Source of the DNA: JAIEPT01 sp038217425
Lineage (GTDB): Bacteria; Planctomycetota; Planctomycetia; Gemmatales; Gemmataceae
Length of the DNA: 28,335 bases
Assembly: GCA_038217425.1 (NCBI GenBank)
Contig: JBBQPM010000084.1
Coordinates: forward strand, 1 to 28,335
Direction of reading: 5' to 3'
Part shown: piece after piece, positions 14,328 through 20,894 of the stretch
How the letters are laid out: every line of letters begins with the position of its first letter
Position numbering within the stretch: position 1 is the first letter of the stretch
The notes under the pieces: model-generated
What the model saw: only the letters and a program-made list of their open reading frames with translations
Database searches by the model: none
Told to the model about the DNA's origin: nothing
Position numbers and translations under genes: made by a program

Positions 14328-14356
14328 AGCATTGGTCAGTTTGCGGCGATTGTCAA
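14328..14356 (-). promoter_or_regulatory. Candidate promoter of the sigma-54 activator gene
   Basis: On the minus strand a perfect TTGACA (14356-14351) is followed after 17 bases by AATGCT (14333-14328), a weak -10. It lies about 60-90 bases before the ATG at 14266, within the 190-bp gap shared with the divergent PhyH-like gene. Confidence 0.35.
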
Positions 14357-14456
14357 AAAAATCGTCCGGCCCAGGCTGCGAAACCGATGCGTTTGCTTTC
14401 TTTGCATTTGCAACGTAAATACCTGTGAACGCCCGCGACACCCCCCGAGGCTGCAC

Positions 14457-15335
14457 ATGTTCGTACTCACACCCCGCCAGCGCGCACTCCTACCCACCGA
14501 GGACGACGTCCTGGCTTACGAGGCCGACGGCTACTACATCTCGAAAGAAGGAGTGATTCCGGACGAATTGATCGATGCGGCCGTGCGCGGCGCCGAGGCC
14601 TTTTACCGCGGCGAGCGGGACGCGCAGCTCCCCGCCGAATCGGGTTTCTCCAACTGGCGGCCCGAGGACGGCGACGGGCCTCGCAATAACGAATTCGTGT
14701 CGCTGCAGAAACGCGAAATGATGGACCTCGCCCGCCGCTCGATGATCGGCGCCATCGCCGCCCGCCTCACGCGCAGCCACGAAATCCGCCTGCTCGACGA
14801 CCAGCTGATCTACAAACCCTCGTCGCCGGGCAACGCCTCGTCGACCATCACCGGCTGGCACGCCGACCGCGCCTACTGGAGCACCTGCACTTCCGACAAG
14901 CTGACCTCCGCCTGGATTCCGCTGCACGACGTCGAAATCACGCAGAGCCCGCTCGTGGTGATGGCCGGCAGCCATAAGTGGCAAGGATTACAAGACATTC
15001 GCTACTTCAACCGAACGAACCTCGCCGAACTCGAGGAGCGATTTCGCAGCGAAGGCAAGGACATCCGCATCGTCGCCATGACGCTCAAGAAGGGGCAGGT
15101 CAGCTTCCATCACGGCTGGACGATCCACGCAAGCTATCCGAACACCAGCGGCAAACCACGCCTCTCGTTCGCCGTCCACGTGCAGGACGGCGAGAATCGC
15201 TACCGCCCCTACACGACGCCGCAGGGGCGCGAGATCCACATCTTCGACGAGCAGCTGTGCCGCAAGCAACCCAACGGCGAACCCGACTTCAGCGACCCCG
15301 CGGTCTTCCCGGTGCTGTGGTCGGAGTCAAGGTAG
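14457..15335 (+). CDS. Phytanoyl-CoA dioxygenase (PhyH)-family protein
   Basis: 292 aa; ATG preceded by GAGG seven bases upstream. The family are Fe(II)/2-oxoglutarate oxygenases that hydroxylate lipid, amino-acid or natural-product substrates. The iron ligands are visible: GWHADRAYW gives His135-x-Asp137 and WTIHAS gives His224; Arg235 in PRLSFAVHV is placed to bind 2-oxoglutarate. LLDDQLIYKP, SAWIPLHDV and SPLVVMAGSHKW are also typical. An N-terminal segment (DDVLAYEADGYYISKEGVIPDELID) is the usual opening. No export signal. It is transcribed alone, divergently from the sigma-54 activator, which could be its regulator by position; this is a guess. Confidence 0.88.
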   Translation: MFVLTPRQRALLPTEDDVLAYEADGYYISKEGVIPDELIDAAVRGAEAFYRGERDAQLPAESGFSNWRPEDGDGPRNNEFVSLQKREMMDLARRSMIGAIAARLTRSHEIRLLDDQLIYKPSSPGNASSTITGWHADRAYWSTCTSDKLTSAWIPLHDVEITQSPLVVMAGSHKWQGLQDIRYFNRTNLAELEERFRSEGKDIRIVAMTLKKGQVSFHHGWTIHASYPNTSGKPRLSFAVHVQDGENRYRPYTTPQGREIHIFDEQLCRKQPNGEPDFSDPAVFPVLWSESR

Positions 15336-15402
15336 TATTTCCGTGTAGCGTTAGCGACGATTCGGCTGTCGGCGAGATACTTTCGGATACGCGCAAATTG
15401 CG

Positions 15403-15828
15403 TTACGGTAAAGAGGCGAGCGAGATGACGAAGGGCAGTGTCGGCTGCACGGCCCTCAAAAACTTGTCATCTGCAGTTACCACTTCGCAGCCCTCACGTT
15501 CCCCGAGGGCGGCGTACAGCGCATCGTAAAAGCCGCACCGCGTCTGCGAAGAGATATCGATCGCACGATAGATTAACGGTTCGTAGGCATAAAGCACAGG
15601 CGCCCAAGCCACGAGATTCGTGAAATGCAATCGACCATCGCCGACGGGAATGAGCTTTTGACGCTCGGCCTTCGTGAGAGCGCTGGCGATCTCACCGGTA
15701 AAGATTGAGGGGGCGGTGAGTTCGTGAATCATGTTGCGATATTCGTCCCTAAGCTGTGCCGCTTTGACGGACAGCACGCCCGGCAAGACGACTCGAAGCG
15801 CGACCGACGCATCGAGGACGTACCTCAT
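15403..15828 (-). CDS. PIN-domain ribonuclease toxin (VapC-like)
   Basis: 141 aa; its ATG overlaps the stop of the antitoxin gene by four bases. The acidic PIN residues are all present: Asp6 in YVLDASVAL, Glu46 in GEIASAL, Asp102 in FYDALYAALGE and Asp120/Asp121 in VTADDKFLRAV. VapC toxins are Mg2+-dependent RNases that cut tRNA or rRNA unless held by their antitoxin. The length is typical. Confidence 0.85.
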   Translation of the reverse strand: MRYVLDASVALRVVLPGVLSVKAAQLRDEYRNMIHELTAPSIFTGEIASALTKAERQKLIPVGDGRLHFTNLVAWAPVLYAYEPLIYRAIDISSQTRCGFYDALYAALGEREGCEVVTADDKFLRAVQPTLPFVISLASLP

Positions 15829-16037
15829 GATTCGTCTCGGGTATCATGGAGGAGTTGGTCGACGTCGATTTCTCCTTTGAGTCGACGGGTCTCGGAGGTG
15901 GCTTGCAACGACCTCTTTTCGACGCGACGAAGGACCTCGGGATCGGCAGGAATGCCCCGTAGCAGTTGTTGCATAACCGCTTCCTCATCGGCCAGCTGTT
16001 GAGGATCAATCCCGATGTTTTGGTCGAGGGTTTTCAT
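15825..16037 (-). CDS. Small antitoxin partner of the PIN toxin
   Basis: 70 aa; ATG with AAGGAG seven bases upstream. It is highly charged, with a probable helix (PQQLADEEAVMQQLLRG), then PADPEVLRRVEKRSLQATSETRRLKGEIDVDQLLHDTRDES. No classical AbrB or ribbon-helix-helix motif is obvious, so the call as antitoxin rests on size, position and the ATGA overlap with the toxin. A TAAAAT -10-like element (minus strand, 16063-16058) lies about 20 bases before its ATG. Confidence 0.7.
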   Translation of the reverse strand: MKTLDQNIGIDPQQLADEEAVMQQLLRGIPADPEVLRRVEKRSLQATSETRRLKGEIDVDQLLHDTRDES

Positions 16038-16084
16038 GGATGCGCTCCTTTCCGTCTATTTTAGCGAGGTCTACTGCACTCGCT

Positions 16085-17341
16085 CTACTTCCCAAGGCAA
16101 TAAAGATATTCCTGCCGCTTGCCGTTCTCGCGGTGAGCCACGCGCGCGTAGATGCGATTGCCGACGAACGTCGGCGTGGCCATGGCTTCGTCGCCCAGCT
16201 GATTTTGTCCGATGAGTTCGAACGAACTCGGCGTCGCCTTCCAGATGTACGTCATGCCGGTCTCGTTCGCGCAGAACAGCAAGTCGCCGACCAGCACGGG
16301 CGAGGCCGAGAAGACGCCGTCGATTCGGCCCTTCCACTGCTCCTTGCCTGTGTCGAACTTCCAGCACACGGTGATGCCCGAGTCGCCGACGCCGTAGAGA
16401 TAACCGTCCTTCGCGATGAGCGAGGGAACGTAAACGCGGGTGTTGTTCTCCCAGGCGACTTCGCCGGAACCGTCGGCCTTGATGGCGGCGACGTGATTCT
16501 TCGGGTAGCCGCCGCTGGTAATGATCCGCTCGCCGTCGGTCACGGTCGAGGTGACGCATTCGACGGTCGAGCCCTTGATCTCCCAGATCCGCTTACCATC
16601 GAGCGGTTGATAGCTGCTGACGAGTTCGCAACCGGTGAAGATGAGCTGATCTTTCCCCGCGACATTCAGAATGATTGGCGAGGCATAGTTGGCGGTTTTC
16701 GGTCGGGCATGCTTCCAGACGACGTCGCCGTTCTCGCGATTAAATCCGGCGACGAGACCGTCGCCGGTGCTGTCGGCCGAGACGATGACCAGCGGTCCGT
16801 AGATCGCGGGGGACGACCCGAAGCCCTGGTGGATCTTGTAGTCGGTGACTTTCTTTTGCCAAAGGATCTTGCCGTCGCGCGTCAGGGCGGAGAGATGGAT
16901 GGCGCCTTCGTGCAGGAAGTTGATGAAGAGCCGCTCTCCGTCGCAGGCGATCGTCGACGAGGCGAGCGTACTCTTGCCGTTGCCCTGCTTGGCGGGGAAA
17001 GGGGCCTTGTGAACTTCGGTCTGCCAGAGTTTCTTGCCCGACTTGCGCTCGAAGCAGAGGACCGACTGCTGTTGTTTTTCGTAGTCGGCTGTGGCCAGGT
17101 AGATATGCTCGCCGACGACGGTGGGCGAGCTATGGCCCTTGCCGGGGACGGGGGTCTTCCAGGCAACGTTTTCGGTCGCGCTCCACTTGAGCGGCGGGGT
17201 TTGCTTGGCGGCGACGCCGTTGCGTTGGGGCCCGCGCCACCAGGGCCAATCGTTCTCGGTGAAGCCCATATTCTGGGCCGAGGCCAAACTCGCGGTGAAG
17301 AGTAGAACGGTGAACGCCCAGCGGCAAGGTCGCGCGATCAT
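16085..17341 (-). CDS. Exported PQQ-like beta-propeller protein
   Basis: 418 aa from ATG at 17341, chosen because it opens the signal peptide MIARPCRWAFTVLLFTASLASAQ; no strong ribosome site is seen, and in-frame TTG codons lie just upstream. The mature protein begins NDWPWWRGPQRNGV, the usual opening of planctomycete PQQ_2-type propellers. Repeats of the form GxxLWxxEV / SSPTVVGEHIYLATAD, SSPAIYGPLVIVSAD, YASPIILNVAGKDQLIFTG, SASPVLVGDLLFCAN, ATPTFVGNRIYARV mark about seven blades. It probably acts as an extracytoplasmic scaffold or quinoprotein-like enzyme; the catalytic residues of true quinoprotein dehydrogenases were not identified. Confidence 0.88.
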   Translation of the reverse strand: MIARPCRWAFTVLLFTASLASAQNMGFTENDWPWWRGPQRNGVAAKQTPPLKWSATENVAWKTPVPGKGHSSPTVVGEHIYLATADYEKQQQSVLCFERKSGKKLWQTEVHKAPFPAKQGNGKSTLASSTIACDGERLFINFLHEGAIHLSALTRDGKILWQKKVTDYKIHQGFGSSPAIYGPLVIVSADSTGDGLVAGFNRENGDVVWKHARPKTANYASPIILNVAGKDQLIFTGCELVSSYQPLDGKRIWEIKGSTVECVTSTVTDGERIITSGGYPKNHVAAIKADGSGEVAWENNTRVYVPSLIAKDGYLYGVGDSGITVCWKFDTGKEQWKGRIDGVFSASPVLVGDLLFCANETGMTYIWKATPSSFELIGQNQLGDEAMATPTFVGNRIYARVAHRENGKRQEYLYCLGK

Positions 17342-17419
17342 GAGGATTCTCAACAAAAGGAGAGTATGAAACCAGCGTAGCGGACGGCGGCGCGCTTGCC
17401 AAGAGGCAAGGGAATCGCC

Positions 17420-17610
17420 TTGAGTGACATTCGACAAGGCACGCCATCACGTCGGCCAGCTTGAGATCGGGAAGTTCGCCCACGACTTGCTCGCGATCCT
17501 GAAAAGGCCGAAGAGGATCAGGCCCGACGTCATTGCCCGCGGAAACAATGGCGCTGTCCAATTAGCCTGGCTCCGCGGATACACGAGCAGGCCGGCGGGC
17601 GACGGATCGA
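17420..17610 (-). pseudogene. Frameshifted DUF433 (antitoxin-like) remnant
   Basis: Reading the minus strand, one frame gives IGQRHCFRGQ then a stop, matching the MDGVPCLRGL start region of the intact DUF433 gene at 23490. Another frame gives DREQVVGELPDLKLADVMACLVE, matching its AILQAYPDLELADIREALAF. The spacing between RG and PDL is 64 bases here and 75 in the intact copy, a loss of about 11 bases that breaks the frame. There is no partner toxin next to it. The limits are approximate. This fills most of the gap between the PQQ-like and WD40 genes. Confidence 0.5.
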
Positions 17611-17626
17611 TACTGCTCGCGCGGCG

Positions 17627-20038
17627 TCATTTCGGCAGACGCGCCAGCGCTTCCTCCGCCTCGCGGGTGAGGAACGCGCCGGGCAGTCCGTCCGCCAGGC
17701 GTTTGAGAAGTTGCCGGGCGCGCGGCGAGCCGATCCGCTCCAGCACCTCGACGGCCCGCGCCAGACGGATGCGTTCCTCGGCCGCCGACTCCTCGAACTT
17801 GACGAGCAGGGCCTGCAGTCGCCGGGTCGATTCCAGCGGTAGCGGTTGCGTCAGACGCTGGCGGATCGCGATCTCCGCCGCTTCGCCGAGCTTGTGCAGC
17901 GTCTTGGCGGCGGCGCTGCGGTGCGCAAATTCGGCGTGATCCAGCTCGGCAAACAAGTTCGGCCACGCTTTCGCCATGTGCGGATCGGGAACCGGCGCCA
18001 GTTGCTTCTCCAGCAGCGCGAGGGCGGCGCCGCGATACCGCAAGAGATCGTTGATCGCCCCGCCCGCGCGCCCGGCATCGCGATCCGCGAGCAGCTGCCA
18101 GGCCAACTCGAAACCCGATTCAGCTTCCGGTTTGGCCGGCGTACGCGTCCACTCGGCGACGTCCCAAACTACCGCGATCCCGTCCGCATGCACCGACAAG
18201 AGCCGCTTGTCGTCGGGGGAAAATTGCAAACTCCGAATCCGATTCGCCCCGCGAGTCGCCTCGAATTCCTTGACGAGCACGGGCGTTTCCTTGCGTAAAT
18301 CCCACACCAAGATATTGCCCGAAAGATTAGCTGCCGCCAGCAAACTGCCGTCGCGGGAGAGTACGGCCCCCTGCCATTTTTCACCCTCGAAGACTCGCGG
18401 CGCCGAGTTGTCTAGGGCATGCACTTCGAGGCGTCGATCCCCCAAGTTCGCGAATTTCGAACCATCGCCCGAAAACGCCACCTCGTTATTCTGGATCCCA
18501 TTCCACTGCAGGCGAACTTGACCGGTGCTCCGCTCGACAATCAACACGGTGTCCAGAGGGGTGCTGCACGCCAGTAACCGCGAATCGGGCGAGCCGAAAA
18601 TGTGACGGAGGCCGTGCGGCGTCAACTCTTCGATGACGATGCGTTTCAGTTCCTTGCCCGTTCGCAGATCCAGGATTCGAATATGGCCCGCTTCTTGCGC
18701 GATCAGAGTCTTGGAATCGTTCGAATTCCAGGCAACGGGCGAGTCGCTTTGCTTGGGAGTCTTCCAGAGGATCTTGCCGTCCACCGTATCGACCGCGGCC
18801 CGGGAGTTGTCCTGGAAGACCACGGTGGCGATGGAGCCATTGGGAGCAAGCATGTCCACTTTGCGGCCGGGCAATGGAAGCGTTTTTTCGAGGATCCCCG
18901 TTTTGACGTTCCAGATTTCGACCTGCTGGTGCTGCACGCAGACCACGCGCTCGGCGTCGAGCCAGGCGGCCGGTGCGAAGTCTTCCAACAGACGCTCGAG
19001 GTGCGAGACCTTCTTGCCCGTCCGAGCATCCCAAACTCGCGCCTCGCTTCGATACCACTCGACGACGGCACCGCCGCCGCGGGTGAAGGTTTCGAAACTA
19101 AAGTAGAAGTCTTCCGCATTCGGCGCATCGATGCGCTGAATGCGCAGTTCTTTGCCAGTGACAGCGTCGTACCAGGTGAAGCCGAAGCCAGATCGGTAGA
19201 TGAAGAGTTCCTTGCCATCCGATGAAAACTGGAATCGGCAGATGCCCAACTCTGCGCGGGCCGGCCAGCGGGCGACGGCCTTGATGAAGGGCCCGGCACG
19301 TTGCCAGAGGTGAACATCGCCGGTCATGGACCGCGTCGCCAGTCGCGTCGAATCTGGACTGAAGGCGATTTGCATGGCCAGAGGAGACAAAAACTTGCGG
19401 AGATTCGGCAAAATCAGAGCTAGGGCTGCCTGTTCTTTGACCTGGGCGACGTTCCAGACGCTGAGGCGCGAACCGCTCATGACCGCCAACAACGAGCTGT
19501 CCGCCGAAAACGCGAGGCGCATTCGAGCCGACACGTCGTCCGGGAGTCGGCCCAGCACCTTCGTTTTCCCGTGTGCCGACACGAGTTGAAGGTGCGAATC
19601 GATTCCGGCGGCGAGCAATTTTCCGTCCTGAGAGATTGCCCAATTATCGGAGACGTCGATCCATTCGCCGGCGCCGGGCGTCTTTTGGGCGCCGGCGGGA
19701 TCGACGATGCGTATCTTGACGTACTCGGGATGGGTAAGCACATGAAAGCCGTTGTCCGCCAGACGCACGACCGTTCCCGGTGGATATTTGAATTCGTGCT
19801 TGCGCTGGAGCTTGCCCGTCTGCACGTCCCAGACGCGAATGCCGGACATCATGCTGGCGACGATGCGTTTGCCGTCGGGCGTGAATTCCACATGGTAGGG
19901 GAAAAGCCCGCCTGCCCGGTGCAGATCGCCCAGCCGGGCCACGGCGCCATCCGGCAGCGGTTCGCCGAACGCGTCGAGTTTGGGTTGCGCGTCCAACCGC
20001 GCCGACGTCAGAAGCAGGGCGAGCAGAGCGAAGCGCAT
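17627..20038 (-). CDS. Exported WD40-repeat protein with helical C-terminal domain
   Basis: 803 aa; ATG with GAGGT upstream. A signal peptide (MRFALLALLLTSARLDAQ) precedes one or two propellers made of WD40-like blades ending in IRVWDVQTGKL, LSVWNVAQ, VHLWQRAG, ARVWDARTGKKV, VEIWNVKTG, IRILDLRTGKEL, ILVWDLRK and AVVWDVAEW. The last 160 residues are alpha-helical (FELAWQLLADRDAGRAGGAI... AAAKTLHKLGEAAEIAIRQRL), a tail I associate with Gemmataceae WD40 proteins. It is likely an extracytoplasmic protein-binding scaffold. It lies nine bases after the acetyltransferase gene and probably shares its transcript. Confidence 0.9.
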   Translation of the reverse strand: MRFALLALLLTSARLDAQPKLDAFGEPLPDGAVARLGDLHRAGGLFPYHVEFTPDGKRIVASMMSGIRVWDVQTGKLQRKHEFKYPPGTVVRLADNGFHVLTHPEYVKIRIVDPAGAQKTPGAGEWIDVSDNWAISQDGKLLAAGIDSHLQLVSAHGKTKVLGRLPDDVSARMRLAFSADSSLLAVMSGSRLSVWNVAQVKEQAALALILPNLRKFLSPLAMQIAFSPDSTRLATRSMTGDVHLWQRAGPFIKAVARWPARAELGICRFQFSSDGKELFIYRSGFGFTWYDAVTGKELRIQRIDAPNAEDFYFSFETFTRGGGAVVEWYRSEARVWDARTGKKVSHLERLLEDFAPAAWLDAERVVCVQHQQVEIWNVKTGILEKTLPLPGRKVDMLAPNGSIATVVFQDNSRAAVDTVDGKILWKTPKQSDSPVAWNSNDSKTLIAQEAGHIRILDLRTGKELKRIVIEELTPHGLRHIFGSPDSRLLACSTPLDTVLIVERSTGQVRLQWNGIQNNEVAFSGDGSKFANLGDRRLEVHALDNSAPRVFEGEKWQGAVLSRDGSLLAAANLSGNILVWDLRKETPVLVKEFEATRGANRIRSLQFSPDDKRLLSVHADGIAVVWDVAEWTRTPAKPEAESGFELAWQLLADRDAGRAGGAINDLLRYRGAALALLEKQLAPVPDPHMAKAWPNLFAELDHAEFAHRSAAAKTLHKLGEAAEIAIRQRLTQPLPLESTRRLQALLVKFEESAAEERIRLARAVEVLERIGSPRARQLLKRLADGLPGAFLTREAEEALARLPK

Positions 20039-20047
20039 GGCGAGACC

Positions 20048-20602
20048 TCACGGAGCGATTTCACGGATGACTCGGCAAGGATTGCCGGCGGCGAAGACGC
20101 CGGCGGGGATGCTCTTGGTGACGACGCTGCCGGCGCCGATGACGGTCTTGGCGCCGACGGTCACGCCGGGGCAGAGGATGGCGCCGCCGCCGACCCAGAC
20201 GTCGCTGCCGATTTCGATCGGTTTGCCGGACTCTTGTTTGCGCCGCAGTTCCGCGTCCATCGGATGCGTGGCCGTGTAGATCTGCACCGCGGGCCCGAAA
20301 AGGGTGTAATCGCCGATGGTCACCCGGCAGACATCGAGAACGACACAATTGAAGTTGAAGAAGACGCGCTGGCCCAGGAAGATGTTCGCCCCGTAATCGC
20401 AGAAGAACGGCGGCTGCATCCAGACCGAATCGCCCCCTTGCGCGAAGAGCCGCGTCAAGATGTCCCGGCGAACGACCTGATCGCGCTCGCGGGTGGCGTT
20501 CAGATCCTGACACAGATCGCGCGCCAGATCTCGGCCGCGCACGAGGTCCGGGTCGAGCGGGTCGTACGGTTCGCCGGCCAGCATTTTCTCGCGTTCGGTC
20601 AT
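20048..20602 (-). CDS. Maltose/galactoside O-acetyltransferase-like enzyme
   Basis: 184 aa from the ATG at 20602, which has GGAGG 10 bases upstream; an in-frame upstream ATG at 20917 would translate a hairpin repeat and was rejected. The N-terminal Mac domain is EREKMLAGEPYDPLDPDLVRGRDLARDLCQDLN. Left-handed beta-helix hexapeptide repeats follow (FFCDYGANIFLGQRVFFNFNCVVLD, VTIGDYTLFGPAVQIYTATHP, IEIGSDVWVGGGAILCPGVTVGAKTVIGAGSVVTKSIP). His113 in TATHP is the catalytic base position. It would transfer acetyl from acetyl-CoA to a sugar. A TATACT -10-like element lies at 20672-20667 on the minus strand. Confidence 0.92.
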   Translation of the reverse strand: MTEREKMLAGEPYDPLDPDLVRGRDLARDLCQDLNATRERDQVVRRDILTRLFAQGGDSVWMQPPFFCDYGANIFLGQRVFFNFNCVVLDVCRVTIGDYTLFGPAVQIYTATHPMDAELRRKQESGKPIEIGSDVWVGGGAILCPGVTVGAKTVIGAGSVVTKSIPAGVFAAGNPCRVIREIAP

Positions 20603-20701
20603 GGTTTCGATCCTCCGCAGCGCGCCGCGTGTCGGAAAGTTTAGCGTCTTGCCAATCTCTACCAAGAGTATATTGCACGCGGGACGATGTGAGATGTCGA
20701 G

Positions 20702-20792
20702 AAGCCCAATGGGTAAAGTACTCCGAACCCTTGGGATCAGGCCGACGCGTGGGTTTATCCCAAGGGTTCGGACTACCACACCCGTTGGGCTT
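20702..20792. repeat. Nested inverted repeat in a divergent intergenic region
   Basis: The outer arms 20702-20714 (AAGCCCAATGGGT) and 20780-20792 pair with one G-T type mismatch. The inner arms 20722-20737 (TCCGAACCCTTGGGAT) and 20757-20772 pair perfectly. Together they could fold into a two-stem hairpin of about 91 bases in either transcript. It lies between the acetyltransferase and DUF1592-type genes. Confidence 0.85.
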
Positions 20793-20810
20793 GCAACTTC
20801 GAGTTTCGGA

Positions 20811-20839
20811 TTGCTTTTGGTTGCCCTCTGCAATGTAAT
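20811..20839 (+). promoter_or_regulatory. Candidate promoter of the DUF1592-type gene
   Basis: TTGCTT (20811-20816), a 17-bp spacer and TGTAAT (20834-20839, 5 of 6 matches) lie just downstream of the nested repeat. Transcription would start near 20846, about 50 bases before the ATG at 20895. Confidence 0.4.
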
Positions 20840-20894
20840 GGAACTTGCACTCCCCCCGGCTTGCCGCCTCGCCTTTTCTTCGAGATACCCTGCC

